The position numbers and the translations under genes were made by a program. A DNA stretch of 64,000 bases, taken from contig JBFWVF010000006.1 in assembly GCA_050246875.1 (NCBI GenBank), positions 124,001 to 188,000 on the forward strand, read 5' to 3'. Origin of the DNA: SHWB01 sp050246875. GTDB lineage: Bacteria; Pseudomonadota; Alphaproteobacteria; UBA6615. Numbering within the stretch: position 1 is the first letter of the stretch; each line of letters opens with the position of its first letter. This document shows, one piece after another, positions 25,790 to 34,390 of the stretch. The notes under the pieces were generated by a model, which was not told the origin of the DNA, searched no databases, and worked only from the letters and a program-made list of their open reading frames with translations.

Positions 25790-26859
25790 TGCGCGTCCTG
25801 CTCGCCACCGACGCCTGGTTCCCGCAGGTCAACGGCGTCGTCCGCACGCTGTCGACGACGGTCGGCGAACTGCAGTCCATGGGCCACGAGGTGCGCGTCG
25901 TCCATCCCGGCCTGTTCCGCACCGTCGCCTGTCCCACCTATCCCGAGATCCGCCTGGCGCTGCTGCCCGGCCGCTGCATGGCGCGCGCCGTCGACGGCTT
26001 CGCGCCCGACGCCGTGCACATCGCCACGGAAGGCCCGCTCGGCATGGCGGCGCGGCGCCTGTGCCTCGCCCGCGGCCTGCCGTTCACCACCTCCTTCCAC
26101 ACGCTGTTCCCCGACTACCTCGCGGCGCGCTTCGCCGTGCCGCGCGCTTGGACCTGGGCCTGGCTGCGCCGCTTCCATGCGCCGGCCGTGCGGGTGATGA
26201 GCAACACGCCGTCGATGGACCGCGCGCTGGCCGCGCACGGCATCGCCCACACCGCGCGCTGGTCGCGCGGCGTCGATATCGACCTGTTCCACCCGCGCTC
26301 GCCGGAGGAAGCGCCGGCGGAGATGGCCGGTCTTCCGCGCCCGGTCCACCTCTATGTCGGGCGGCTGGCCGTCGAGAAGAACATCGCCGCCTTCCTCGAC
26401 CTCGCCCTGCCCGGCTCGAAGGTCGTCGTCGGCGACGGGCCACAGCGCGCGGCGCTGGAACGCCGCCACGCCGACGCGGTGTTCCTCGGCATGCGCCACG
26501 GCGAGGCGCTGGCGCGCGCCTACGCCGCCGCCGACGTGCTGGTGATGCCGTCGCGCACCGAGACCTTCGGCATCGTCATGCTGGAGGCGCTGGCCTGCGG
26601 CGTGCCGGTCGCCGCCTACCCGGTCACCGGCCCCCGCGACGTCATCGCCGACAGCGGCGCCGGCGCGCTCGACGACGACCTCGGCCGCGCCGTCGCGCGC
26701 GCGCTGACGATCCCGCGCGAGTCCTGCCTCGCGCTTGCCGCCCGCTACACCTGGCGCGCCGCGGCGCAGGCGTTCCTCGGCAACCTCGCGCCGCGGGACA
26801 CACGCCCGCTGCCGGCCGGGCTCGGCGAACGCGCCCGCACGGTGCCGGCCGGTTCCTAG
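25789..26859 (+). CDS. GT4 glycosyltransferase, probable diacylglycerol glucosyl/glucuronosyltransferase (Agt-like)
   Basis: Retaining glycosyltransferase of 356 residues with two Rossmann halves. N-terminal half: ATDAWFPQVNGVVRTL and TEGPLGMAARR; a FHTLFPDYL segment follows. C-terminal half: VGRLAVEKNIAAFLDL, GDGPQR and the E-x7-E catalytic motif in RTETFGIVMLEALACGVPV. Start ATG overlaps the phosphoesterase stop as TGATG, so the pair is translationally coupled. Enzymes of this type linked to PlcP transfer glucose or glucuronic acid to diacylglycerol to make phosphorus-free glycolipids. Acceptor and sugar donor here are inferred from context. Confidence 0.82.
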   Translation: MRVLLATDAWFPQVNGVVRTLSTTVGELQSMGHEVRVVHPGLFRTVACPTYPEIRLALLPGRCMARAVDGFAPDAVHIATEGPLGMAARRLCLARGLPFTTSFHTLFPDYLAARFAVPRAWTWAWLRRFHAPAVRVMSNTPSMDRALAAHGIAHTARWSRGVDIDLFHPRSPEEAPAEMAGLPRPVHLYVGRLAVEKNIAAFLDLALPGSKVVVGDGPQRAALERRHADAVFLGMRHGEALARAYAAADVLVMPSRTETFGIVMLEALACGVPVAAYPVTGPRDVIADSGAGALDDDLGRAVARALTIPRESCLALAARYTWRAAAQAFLGNLAPRDTRPLPAGLGERARTVPAGS

Positions 26860-27032
26860 TCACCCGCCGAAGCCCCGTCCCGCCCGGACAGCCAAATCAT
26901 TGATATGACGGGAAACCCGACGCGATCTCCGATCGCCGGTACGCGGAACCGGCGGGCGCGCTAGTATGGTGCCGGCACAGGGCTGTCGGACGGTTTCCTG
27001 GCGGACATCGCGGAGTGGGGAAAGACATAGTC

Positions 27033-27788
27033 ATGCGAACGGCGCTTCTCAGGGCCGTGGCTCTCGTGAGCCTCGTCGTCGGCAGTCACGCATCGGCGGC
27101 CGAACTCAAGATCGTGTTCGGTCAGTACACGCCTCCCTACGTCTTCGAGAACGGCACGGGGATCGTCGTCGACATCGTGCGGACCGCCTTGGCGGACAGC
27201 GGGCATACCGTCCAGCCGGTCTACGCGCCGATCGAGCGCAGCTTCAAGATGTTCGCCGAACGGCAGGTCGACGGGACCACCATCATCCAGGAAAGCTCGG
27301 GCCTGGAAGCCGCGTACTCCGACAGTTTCATGCAGTATCACAACCGGGCCTTCGCGCTGCGCGCCAGCAACCTGAGCATTCGCGGCGTGGCGGATCTGCG
27401 CGACAAATCCGTCGTCGCCTTCCAGCACGCCGACAAGTATCTCGGGCCGGATTTCGAGCGCGCCATCACCGGCAACCCCCGCTACAAGGAAATGGCCCAG
27501 CAGGAAGCCCAGACGCAGATGCTGCTGCTCGGCCGTATCGACGTCGCGGTCATGGACGAGAGCATCTTCCGCTACTACCGCCTCAAGTTGATCTCCGAGA
27601 AGAAGGCGGACGAGACGCGCGAGTACGTCGGCCACGACATCTTCCCGCCGACGCCGTACAAGGCGGCCTTCATCGACCCCAAGGTGCGCGATGCCTTCGA
27701 CAAGGCCATCGCGGCCATGCGCGCCGACGGCCGCTACGAGGCCGTCTACCGGAAGTATACCGAGCAGTATTTCTCGGTCCGCCAGTAG
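27033..27788 (+). CDS. Periplasmic substrate-binding-domain protein (SBP_bac_3 type) next to sensor kinase
   Basis: A 251-residue secreted protein with a signal peptide (residues 1-23, cleavage after ASAA) and a type II periplasmic binding fold: LKIVFGQYTPPYVFENGTG, the VDGTTIIQES hinge, LRDKSVVAFQHADKYLGPDF and a C-terminal ADGRYEAVYRKYT helix. No ABC permease or ATPase is nearby. The next gene, 12 bases on, is a hybrid kinase with a periplasmic domain, so this protein most likely acts as a ligand receptor for signalling, not transport. Start ATG 27033 follows GGGGAAAG; an upstream GTG at 27015 would spoil the signal peptide. Confidence 0.85.
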   Translation: MRTALLRAVALVSLVVGSHASAAELKIVFGQYTPPYVFENGTGIVVDIVRTALADSGHTVQPVYAPIERSFKMFAERQVDGTTIIQESSGLEAAYSDSFMQYHNRAFALRASNLSIRGVADLRDKSVVAFQHADKYLGPDFERAITGNPRYKEMAQQEAQTQMLLLGRIDVAVMDESIFRYYRLKLISEKKADETREYVGHDIFPPTPYKAAFIDPKVRDAFDKAIAAMRADGRYEAVYRKYTEQYFSVRQ

Positions 27789-27800
27789 GGGGCGAGGCGC

Positions 27801-30800
27801 GTGTTCCAGTCGCTCCGCGTCCGTCTGTCGCTTCTCCTCATCGCCGCGGTTTCGGTGACGCTGGCCGGCTTCGGCTTCTACGGCCACACGCGGCTCGTCG
27901 ACGAACTGAACGACAGTTTCCGCACGACGCAGGCCGGCGCCCTCAACCGCATCGCGCAGAGCGCGGCGACGCCGCTGTGGGAAGTCAACGCCGACGCCGT
28001 CGAGAACATCCTGCACGCGCAGCTCGCGAGCCCGGACATCGCTGCCCTGACGATCCAGGACATGGATGGCACGACGGTCGCCGCCTTCGAGCGCGACGCC
28101 AACGGCAACATCGTGACGACCAGGGGCTTCGGCGCAAAAGGCGACCTGGCGCTCGAGAAGGTCGTCTTCCACCCCGATCAACCCACCGAGCCCATCGGAC
28201 GGCTGGTGATCCGCTTCACGCGCGACAAGCTCGACGCCACGATCCAGCAGAACGTCTACCGGCTGGCGCTGCAGATCCTCGCGGTCGATGTGGTCCTCAT
28301 CCTGCTGCTGCTGGCCAGCCTGCGGGTCGTCTTCGGTCCCCTGGCCGAACTGCGTACCGCGCTGATGCGCCTCGCCGGCGAGGATGCCGGCGCGCACGCC
28401 GCGATCACCGAACTGCCCGAGGGCCGGACGCGGGAACTGGCGGCGGTGACGCGCGGCTTCAATCTGGCGCTGCGGAAGATCCGCGAGGAGGCGAGCCGGC
28501 AGGAGGCCGTCCTCAGCGGCAAGGCGAAGGCCGGCGAACTGTCGCTGCGGCTGCAGAACGCCGACGACTACCCAGGCTTCGGCCAGCAGCTTCTCGGCTA
28601 TCTGGTAGCCTGGCTCGGCGCCGAGGTCGGCGCCGTCTTCGTGCGCGACGAAGCAGGCGACACGTTCCGCTGCGTCGCCGGTTTCGGCGTCGATCCCGCC
28701 GGCTGCAAACCGTTCCGGTCCGGCGAGGGGCTGGTCGGCGAGGCCGCCGCGAGCGCCCGGGTCCTTATGTGCCGCGACCTGCCGGACGATTCGCTGCGGA
28801 TCGAATCCGGGCTCGTGTCCGCGAAGCCGCGCGCGCTCGCCATCGTGCCGATCAGTGGCGCCGAGGGCGTCATCGCGGTGATCGAGCTGGCCTATCTCAA
28901 CGAGCCCCGCTTCCAGAACGAGAGCCTCGCCGATGCCGTGCCGGTGATCGCCTTCAGCCTCGAACTGCTGATGAGCAAGCGGGCGACGCTGAAGGAGCTG
29001 CGCGAGCGCACCGAGCTCGAGGAGCGCACCCGCCTCATCCTCGAATCGGTCAACGACGGCATCGTCGGCATGGACCGCGACGGGCGCGTCACCTTCGCCA
29101 ACCCGGCCGCGGCCTCGATGCTCGGCTACAGCGAGGCCGAGTTCGTCGGCGGGCGCATGCACCCGCTGGTCCATCACAGCTACCCGGACGGCCGCAAGCT
29201 GACCTGGGACGAGTGCTCGATGCGTCTAACCTCCGTCGATGGCGAGGCGCGCACCATCGACAGCGAAGTCCTCTGGCGCAAGGACGGCGCCGCGGTTCCC
29301 GTCGAGTATTCGACCACGCCGATCCGCAAGGACGGCGGGCTGGTCGGCACCGTGGTGGTGTACCGCGACATCACCGAGCGCAAGGCCGCGCAAGAGGCGC
29401 TCCGTCATGCCAACATGATGAGCGATACGGCGCTGGATCTCGCGCGCGCCGGCTACTGGCTGATCGACTACAGCGATCCCGACTTCTACATCAGCTCCGA
29501 ACGCGCCGCGGCGCTGTTCGGCGAACCGGCGAGGCCCGGCTTCCGCTACCACCTGGAACAGGAGTGGCTCAGCCGGATCGCGGCGGCCGACCCCGCCGTG
29601 GCGGAGACGACGGCGAAGCTCTACGCCGGGGCCGTCGAGGGCGGGTTGCCGCGCTACGACGCCACCTACTGCTACAAGCGCCCGGTCGACGGCCGCGTGG
29701 TCTGGATCCGCGCCATCGGCAACATCGAGCGCGACGACGCCGGCAAGCCCCGCTTCATGTACGGCGTGGCGCAGGACGTCACGGAGGTCAAGGAAGCCGA
29801 GATCGAGGTGCTGCGCGCCAAGCAGATCGCCGAGGAAGCGACGCAGACCAAGTCGATGTTCCTCGCCAACATGAGCCACGAGATCCGCACGCCGATGAAC
29901 GCCATCATCGGCCTGTCCTATCTGGCGCTGAAGACGCCGCTGACGCCGCAGCAGCGCGACTACGTGACCAAGATCAGCAACGCCGGCGCATCGCTGCTGT
30001 CGCTCATCAACGACATCCTCGATTTCTCCAAGATCGAGGCCGGGCGGGTCGAGATCGAAAGCGTCGAGTTCGGCCTCGACGACGTGCTGAGCAACGTGTC
30101 GGCGATGGCTTCCCAGCGCGCCTACGACAAGGGGCTGGAGCTGGTGTTCGACGCCGACCCGGCCATTCCCGAGGGCCTCCTCGGCGACCCGCTGCGCCTC
30201 GGCCAGGTGCTCCTCAACCTCGTCACCAACGCCATCAAGTTCACCGAGAAGGGTCATGTCCACGTCGCCATCCGCGGTGAGCGCGACGGCGACGGCCTGC
30301 GCCTGCGCGCGTCGGTGAGCGACACCGGCATCGGCATGAGCGCCGAGCAGATGACGCGCCTGTTCCAGTCCTTCTCGCAGGTCGACGGCTCGACGACGCG
30401 CAAGTACGGCGGCACCGGCCTCGGCCTCGCCATTTCGCAGCACCTCGTCGAACTGATGGGCGGCCAGATCCGCGTCGAGTCTGAGCCCGGCCGCGGCAGC
30501 GTGTTTTCCTTCGACGTCCGCGTCGGCGTCAGCAGCACGCCGCTCCGCCGCCGCAAGATCGTGCCGGAATCGCTCGTCGGCATGCGCGCCCTCGTGGTCG
30601 ACGACAACGAGGCGGCGCGCGAGTACCTGACGGCGATGCTCAACGCCTTCGGCCTGCGCGCCCGCGCCGTCGCTTCGGGAGAGGCGGCGCTCCGCGCGCT
30701 CGCCGCCGGGGCCGGCGAGCGGCCCGAACTCGTCTTCCTCGACTGGCAGATGCCCGGCCTCGACGGCGTCGAGACGGCACGCCGCATGAAGGCCCTGCCC

Positions 30801-32036
30801 GACTGTCCGCGCATCATCATGGTGACCGCCTTCGGCCGCGAGGAAGTGCGCGCCGAGGCCGATGCCGCCGGCATCGAGGCTTTCATCGTCAAGCCGGTCA
30901 GCCAGTCGACGGTTCTCGACACGGTGCTGTCGCTGCTGGCGCCGGGCGAAGGCGAGGTGGCGGCGAGCGTTCAGGCCTCCGCCGACAGCGCCTCGCTCGC
31001 CGGCATCCACCTGTTGCTGGCCGAGGACAACGAGATCAACCAGCAGATCGCGGTGGAACTGCTGGAGGGCGCCGGCGCGCGGATCGACGTGGCGAACAAC
31101 GGCCGCGAGGCGCTGGACAGGCTGCAGGCCGCGCCGGACGATACCTATGCCGCCGTCCTCATGGATGTGCAGATGCCGGTGATGGACGGACTCGAGGCGA
31201 CGCGCCGCATCCGCGCCGACGCGCGATACGAACGCCTGCCGGTGATCGCCATGACCGCCCATGCCATGGTCGAGGAACGCGAGCAGTGCCGCGCCGCGGG
31301 CATGGTCGACCACATCACCAAGCCGATCGAGCCCGACGCGCTGTTCCGCACGCTGGCCCGCTGGCTCGGGCGTGGGCCGGCGGCGGGCAGCGCCGCAGCG
31401 GCCGTCACGGACGCCGAACGTCTCCCCGAGATCGCCGGACTCGATGCCGCCGAGGGCCTCAAGCGCCTCGCCGGCAACCGCCGCCTCTACCGCGACCTGC
31501 TGCGCCAGTTCACCGCGCGCTACGACGACAGCGCCGACCGCATCGCCGCCGACCTGCGCGCCGGCGACCGCGCCGGCGCCGAGCGCGGCGCCCACACGCT
31601 GAAGGGCGTCGCCGGCAATCTCGGCCTCGCCGGGCTGGCGGCGGCGGCCGGCGAGGTCGAGTCGGCGATCCGCCACGGCAAGCCGGCCGACGACCTGCTC
31701 GCCTGCCTTGCCCCGACGCTTGCCGACACGATCGACGCCCTGCGGACGGCACTCGGCGAGGCCGCCCCGGCGGCGCCCGCGCCCGACGCGGCGGCCGACG
31801 GCGACGCGCTGGCCCACGCCGAACGCATCGGCTCGCTGCTGGCCGACGGCGACGGCGATTCGATCGAGTATCTCGACGCCCACGGCGCGGTACTCCGCAG
31901 CCTCTTCGCCCGCGACGAGTTCGACACCTTCGCGCGCGAGGTGCGCGAGTTCGAGTTCGAGGCCGCGCACGACCGGCTGCGGCAGGCGACGGCACGGAAT
32001 GGCGCACCGGCCGACGCCGGCGCAACCAACGGGTGA
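27801..32036 (+). CDS. Hybrid sensor histidine kinase (GAF, two PAS, HisKA, HATPase, two receivers, HPt)
   Basis: A 1411-residue membrane kinase starting at GTG 27801. Order: TM1 (about 8-28), periplasmic domain (29-158), TM2 (159-178), HAMP-like linker, GAF (about 255-395), PAS (412-530), PAS (534-670), HisKA with phospho-acceptor H693 in NMSHEIRTPMN, HATPase (GDPLRLGQVLLNLVTNA near 795 and GGTGLGLAIS near 870), receiver 1 with D981, receiver 2 with D1122, and an HPt domain with H1265 (AHTLKGVAGNLG). A full phosphorelay is therefore encoded in one chain. It sits between the binding protein and the HD-GYP regulator, forming one signalling unit. Confidence 0.93.
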   Translation: MFQSLRVRLSLLLIAAVSVTLAGFGFYGHTRLVDELNDSFRTTQAGALNRIAQSAATPLWEVNADAVENILHAQLASPDIAALTIQDMDGTTVAAFERDANGNIVTTRGFGAKGDLALEKVVFHPDQPTEPIGRLVIRFTRDKLDATIQQNVYRLALQILAVDVVLILLLLASLRVVFGPLAELRTALMRLAGEDAGAHAAITELPEGRTRELAAVTRGFNLALRKIREEASRQEAVLSGKAKAGELSLRLQNADDYPGFGQQLLGYLVAWLGAEVGAVFVRDEAGDTFRCVAGFGVDPAGCKPFRSGEGLVGEAAASARVLMCRDLPDDSLRIESGLVSAKPRALAIVPISGAEGVIAVIELAYLNEPRFQNESLADAVPVIAFSLELLMSKRATLKELRERTELEERTRLILESVNDGIVGMDRDGRVTFANPAAASMLGYSEAEFVGGRMHPLVHHSYPDGRKLTWDECSMRLTSVDGEARTIDSEVLWRKDGAAVPVEYSTTPIRKDGGLVGTVVVYRDITERKAAQEALRHANMMSDTALDLARAGYWLIDYSDPDFYISSERAAALFGEPARPGFRYHLEQEWLSRIAAADPAVAETTAKLYAGAVEGGLPRYDATYCYKRPVDGRVVWIRAIGNIERDDAGKPRFMYGVAQDVTEVKEAEIEVLRAKQIAEEATQTKSMFLANMSHEIRTPMNAIIGLSYLALKTPLTPQQRDYVTKISNAGASLLSLINDILDFSKIEAGRVEIESVEFGLDDVLSNVSAMASQRAYDKGLELVFDADPAIPEGLLGDPLRLGQVLLNLVTNAIKFTEKGHVHVAIRGERDGDGLRLRASVSDTGIGMSAEQMTRLFQSFSQVDGSTTRKYGGTGLGLAISQHLVELMGGQIRVESEPGRGSVFSFDVRVGVSSTPLRRRKIVPESLVGMRALVVDDNEAAREYLTAMLNAFGLRARAVASGEAALRALAAGAGERPELVFLDWQMPGLDGVETARRMKALPDCPRIIMVTAFGREEVRAEADAAGIEAFIVKPVSQSTVLDTVLSLLAPGEGEVAASVQASADSASLAGIHLLLAEDNEINQQIAVELLEGAGARIDVANNGREALDRLQAAPDDTYAAVLMDVQMPVMDGLEATRRIRADARYERLPVIAMTAHAMVEEREQCRAAGMVDHITKPIEPDALFRTLARWLGRGPAAGSAAAAVTDAERLPEIAGLDAAEGLKRLAGNRRLYRDLLRQFTARYDDSADRIAADLRAGDRAGAERGAHTLKGVAGNLGLAGLAAAAGEVESAIRHGKPADDLLACLAPTLADTIDALRTALGEAAPAAPAPDAAADGDALAHAERIGSLLADGDGDSIEYLDAHGAVLRSLFARDEFDTFAREVREFEFEAAHDRLRQATARNGAPADAGATNG

Positions 32037-32041
32037 ACGGC

Positions 32042-33172
32042 ATGACGGCGACAGCGGAACGGGCGACGGTCCTCATCGTCGACGACACGGCGGAAAACCT
32101 CACCGTGATGAACGCGCTGCTGAAGGACCGCTACCGCACCCTCGTCGCCAACAACGGCGAGCGCGCAATTCGCCTGGCGTCGAGCGCGCCGCACCCGGAC
32201 CTCGTGCTGCTCGACATCATGATGCCGGGCATGGACGGCTACGAGGTCTGCCGCCAGCTCAAGGCGAACCCGGCGACCCGGCATGTGCCGGTGATCTTCC
32301 TCACGGCGAAGAGCGAGGTCGAGGACGAGCAGAAGGGCTTCGATGTCGGCGGCGCCGACTACATCACCAAGCCGATCTCGCCGCCGATCGTGCTGGCACG
32401 CGTCGCCACCCAGCTCGCCATGAAGGCGGCGGCCGACTTCCTGCGCGATCAGAACGCCTATCTCGAAAGCGAGGTCGCCCGCCGGGTGCGCGAGGTGCAG
32501 GTGGTGCAGGACGTCACCATCCTGTCGATGGCCTCGCTGGCCGAGACCCGCGACAACGAGACCGGCAACCACATCCGGCGCACCCAGAACTACGTGCGCG
32601 CCCTGGCGCTGCAGGCGCGGACGACCCCCGCGCTCGCCGACCGGCTCGACGACGCCACGATCGAGCTGCTCTACAAGTCGGCGCCGCTGCACGACATCGG
32701 CAAGGTCGGCATCCCCGACGCCATCCTGCTCAAGCCGGGCAAGCTGACGCCGGAGGAATTCGAGATCATGAAGTCGCACACCACGCTCGGCGCCCGCACC
32801 ATCGAGGCGGCGGAGCAGCTGATCGACACGCCGAGTTCGTTCCTGCGCCTGGCGCGCGAGATCGCCCGCTCGCACCAGGAGAAGTGGGACGGCTCGGGCT
32901 ATCCGGACGCGCTGGCCGGCGCGGCGATTCCCCTCTCCGCCCGGCTGATGGCCGTCGCCGACGTCTACGACGCCCTCATTTCCGCCCGCCCGTACAAGCG
33001 GCCGATGACGCATGAGCAGGCCGTCGCCATCATCGCCGAAGGGCGCGGCCGCCACTTCGACCCCGATCTCGTCGACGCCTTCATGGCGATCCACGAGGAA
33101 TTCCGCGCCATCGCGCAACGCTTCGCCGACGAGGCCGGCCACGAGGCCCCGCCGGCGGCCGCGTCGGCCTGA
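32042..33172 (+). CDS. Response regulator with HD-GYP c-di-GMP phosphodiesterase domain
   Basis: A 376-residue two-domain output protein. The receiver (about 8-125) has the acidic pocket DD14-15 and phospho-acceptor D58 (LLDIMMPGMDG). A coiled linker (about 145-170) leads into an HD-GYP domain with ETRDNETGNHIRRT, HDIGKVGIPD (HD at 217-218) and GSGYPD (GYP at 286-288), all residues needed for hydrolysis of c-di-GMP. It begins five bases after the hybrid kinase stop; an in-frame GTG at 32033 overlaps that stop and is an alternative start. It is the likely output of the kinase. Confidence 0.94.
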   Translation: MTATAERATVLIVDDTAENLTVMNALLKDRYRTLVANNGERAIRLASSAPHPDLVLLDIMMPGMDGYEVCRQLKANPATRHVPVIFLTAKSEVEDEQKGFDVGGADYITKPISPPIVLARVATQLAMKAAADFLRDQNAYLESEVARRVREVQVVQDVTILSMASLAETRDNETGNHIRRTQNYVRALALQARTTPALADRLDDATIELLYKSAPLHDIGKVGIPDAILLKPGKLTPEEFEIMKSHTTLGARTIEAAEQLIDTPSSFLRLAREIARSHQEKWDGSGYPDALAGAAIPLSARLMAVADVYDALISARPYKRPMTHEQAVAIIAEGRGRHFDPDLVDAFMAIHEEFRAIAQRFADEAGHEAPPAAASA

Positions 33173-33247
33173 CTCACACCCTTGCCAGCCCACCCCGCTG
33201 TGGGAGTAAAGTGTTCGTATGATCACTTCGGATCGTTCGCCGGTCTT

Positions 33248-33272
33248 ACAAGAACAGGTCCGACAAGAACAG
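33248..33272. repeat. Direct repeat ACAAGAACAG x2 upstream of CmcJ-like gene
   Basis: Two identical ten-base copies, 33248-33257 and 33263-33272, start 15 bases apart and end 26 bases before the ATG at 33299. They could be a tandem regulator site. The 126-base spacer 33173-33298 holds no gene. Confidence 0.4.
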
Positions 33273-33298
33273 AGCCGAGCCATCCGGGAGCGCCGACC

Positions 33299-34159
33299 AT
33301 GAGCCAGCCAGCCGCGCAGGTAGCCGCGCGACCCGCCATCGAGACCGTCCTCCACTACCTCGTCGACACCGGCGAGGCGCCGGTCTTCAAGCAGTCCGAC
33401 GGCGGCACGGACACGGTGTTCACCGTCGGCCAGCGCGAGGACAAGCGCGTCACCGTGCACAACGGCCGCCAGTACGCCGGCCGGTTGTCGCTCGACGTCG
33501 AGGGCTTCGTGCTGGTGAAGCAGCCGGTCACGATCGACTTCTTCGACGACGAGCAGGTGCGGAAGATCTACACGCCGGACGTGGAGCGGCTGGTCTGCCG
33601 GCACACCGGCGCCGCGCGCGCCATCGCCTACGACTACACGCGCCGCTCCAACGTGCCGGAGACCAAGGCCAAGTACCGCACGCGCGAGCCCGTGCCGGCG
33701 CCGCATTCCGACTACACCGACATCTCGGCGGCGCAGCGCCTGCGCGATGTCGTCGGCGACGAGGCCGACCAGCTGATGAAGAAGCGCTTCGCCATCGTCA
33801 ATGTCTGGCGCTCGATCGCCGGCACAATCGAGGAATGGCCGCTCGCCGTGTGCGACGCGCGCAGCATCGACGACAGCCTGATGCACACCTTCGTGCGCGA
33901 GACGACGCACACCAACGAGCCGTCCTTCGAGTACAGCCGCATGAGCCAGACGCGGCACTCCTCCTTCGATCCCAACCACCGCTGGTACTATTTCCCGCGC
34001 ATGACGCGCGACGAGGCGCTGCTGTTCAAGAACTACGACACGGCGACCGACGGCACCGCCCGCTACTGCCTGCACTCGGCCATCGAGGACCCCGACACCC
34101 CCGCCAACCCGGCGCCGCGCGAGAGCATGGAAAGCCGGGTCTTCGCCTTCTTCGACTGA
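33299..34159 (+). CDS. CmcJ/NvfI-family oxidoreductase
   Basis: A 286-residue protein of the CmcJ/NvfI/AsaB/GA4-desaturase-related family of non-heme iron-like oxidoreductases. I recognise it by PAPHSDYTDISAAQRLRD (the conserved H-x-DYT-x-x-S-x-x-R block), NVWRSIAGTIEEWPLAVCDAR, and the C-terminal run HRWYYFPRMTRDEALLFKNYD followed by ARYCLHSAIEDPDTP and PRESMESR. Members occur in antibiotic and terpenoid pathways and also as stand-alone genes of unknown role. No biosynthetic cluster surrounds it, so the substrate is unknown. A pair of direct repeats lies just upstream. Confidence 0.8.
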   Translation: MSQPAAQVAARPAIETVLHYLVDTGEAPVFKQSDGGTDTVFTVGQREDKRVTVHNGRQYAGRLSLDVEGFVLVKQPVTIDFFDDEQVRKIYTPDVERLVCRHTGAARAIAYDYTRRSNVPETKAKYRTREPVPAPHSDYTDISAAQRLRDVVGDEADQLMKKRFAIVNVWRSIAGTIEEWPLAVCDARSIDDSLMHTFVRETTHTNEPSFEYSRMSQTRHSSFDPNHRWYYFPRMTRDEALLFKNYDTATDGTARYCLHSAIEDPDTPANPAPRESMESRVFAFFD

Positions 34160-34184
34160 GGCGCGGCCGCGTCCCGCGCTGCCC

Positions 34185-34300
34185 CACCTCACCCGGCTCG
34201 CTTGCGCTCGCCACCCTCTCCCCCCAAGGGGCGGAGAGGGTTCGTGGCTCCCTCTCCTCCCGTGGGAGGAGAGGGTCGGGGTGAGGAGGGCCGGCACCGG
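34185..34300. repeat. Family A intergenic repeat (second near-identical copy)
   Basis: Fills about half of the 231-base spacer before msbA. It is nearly base-for-base the same as 19081-19195: CACCTCACCC, the CCCTCTCC/GGAGAGGG hairpin, the CCCTCTCCTCCC-GT-GGGAGGAGAGGG hairpin and GGGGTGAGGAGGGCCGGC. The rest of the spacer shows nothing I can name. Confidence 0.8.
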
Positions 34301-34390
34301 CAGGCACCGCCTGCCCGTTACCGACACCCCCGCGACGCAGCCAACCCGTGATATAGGGGGCCGCGACAGCAACCGACGCCCCGCCGCACC

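Noticed and set aside
33299..34159. Part of a natural-product gene cluster because of the CmcJ/NvfI relationship
   Set aside because: Neighbours are signalling and lipid A genes; no synthase, ligase or tailoring genes are near.
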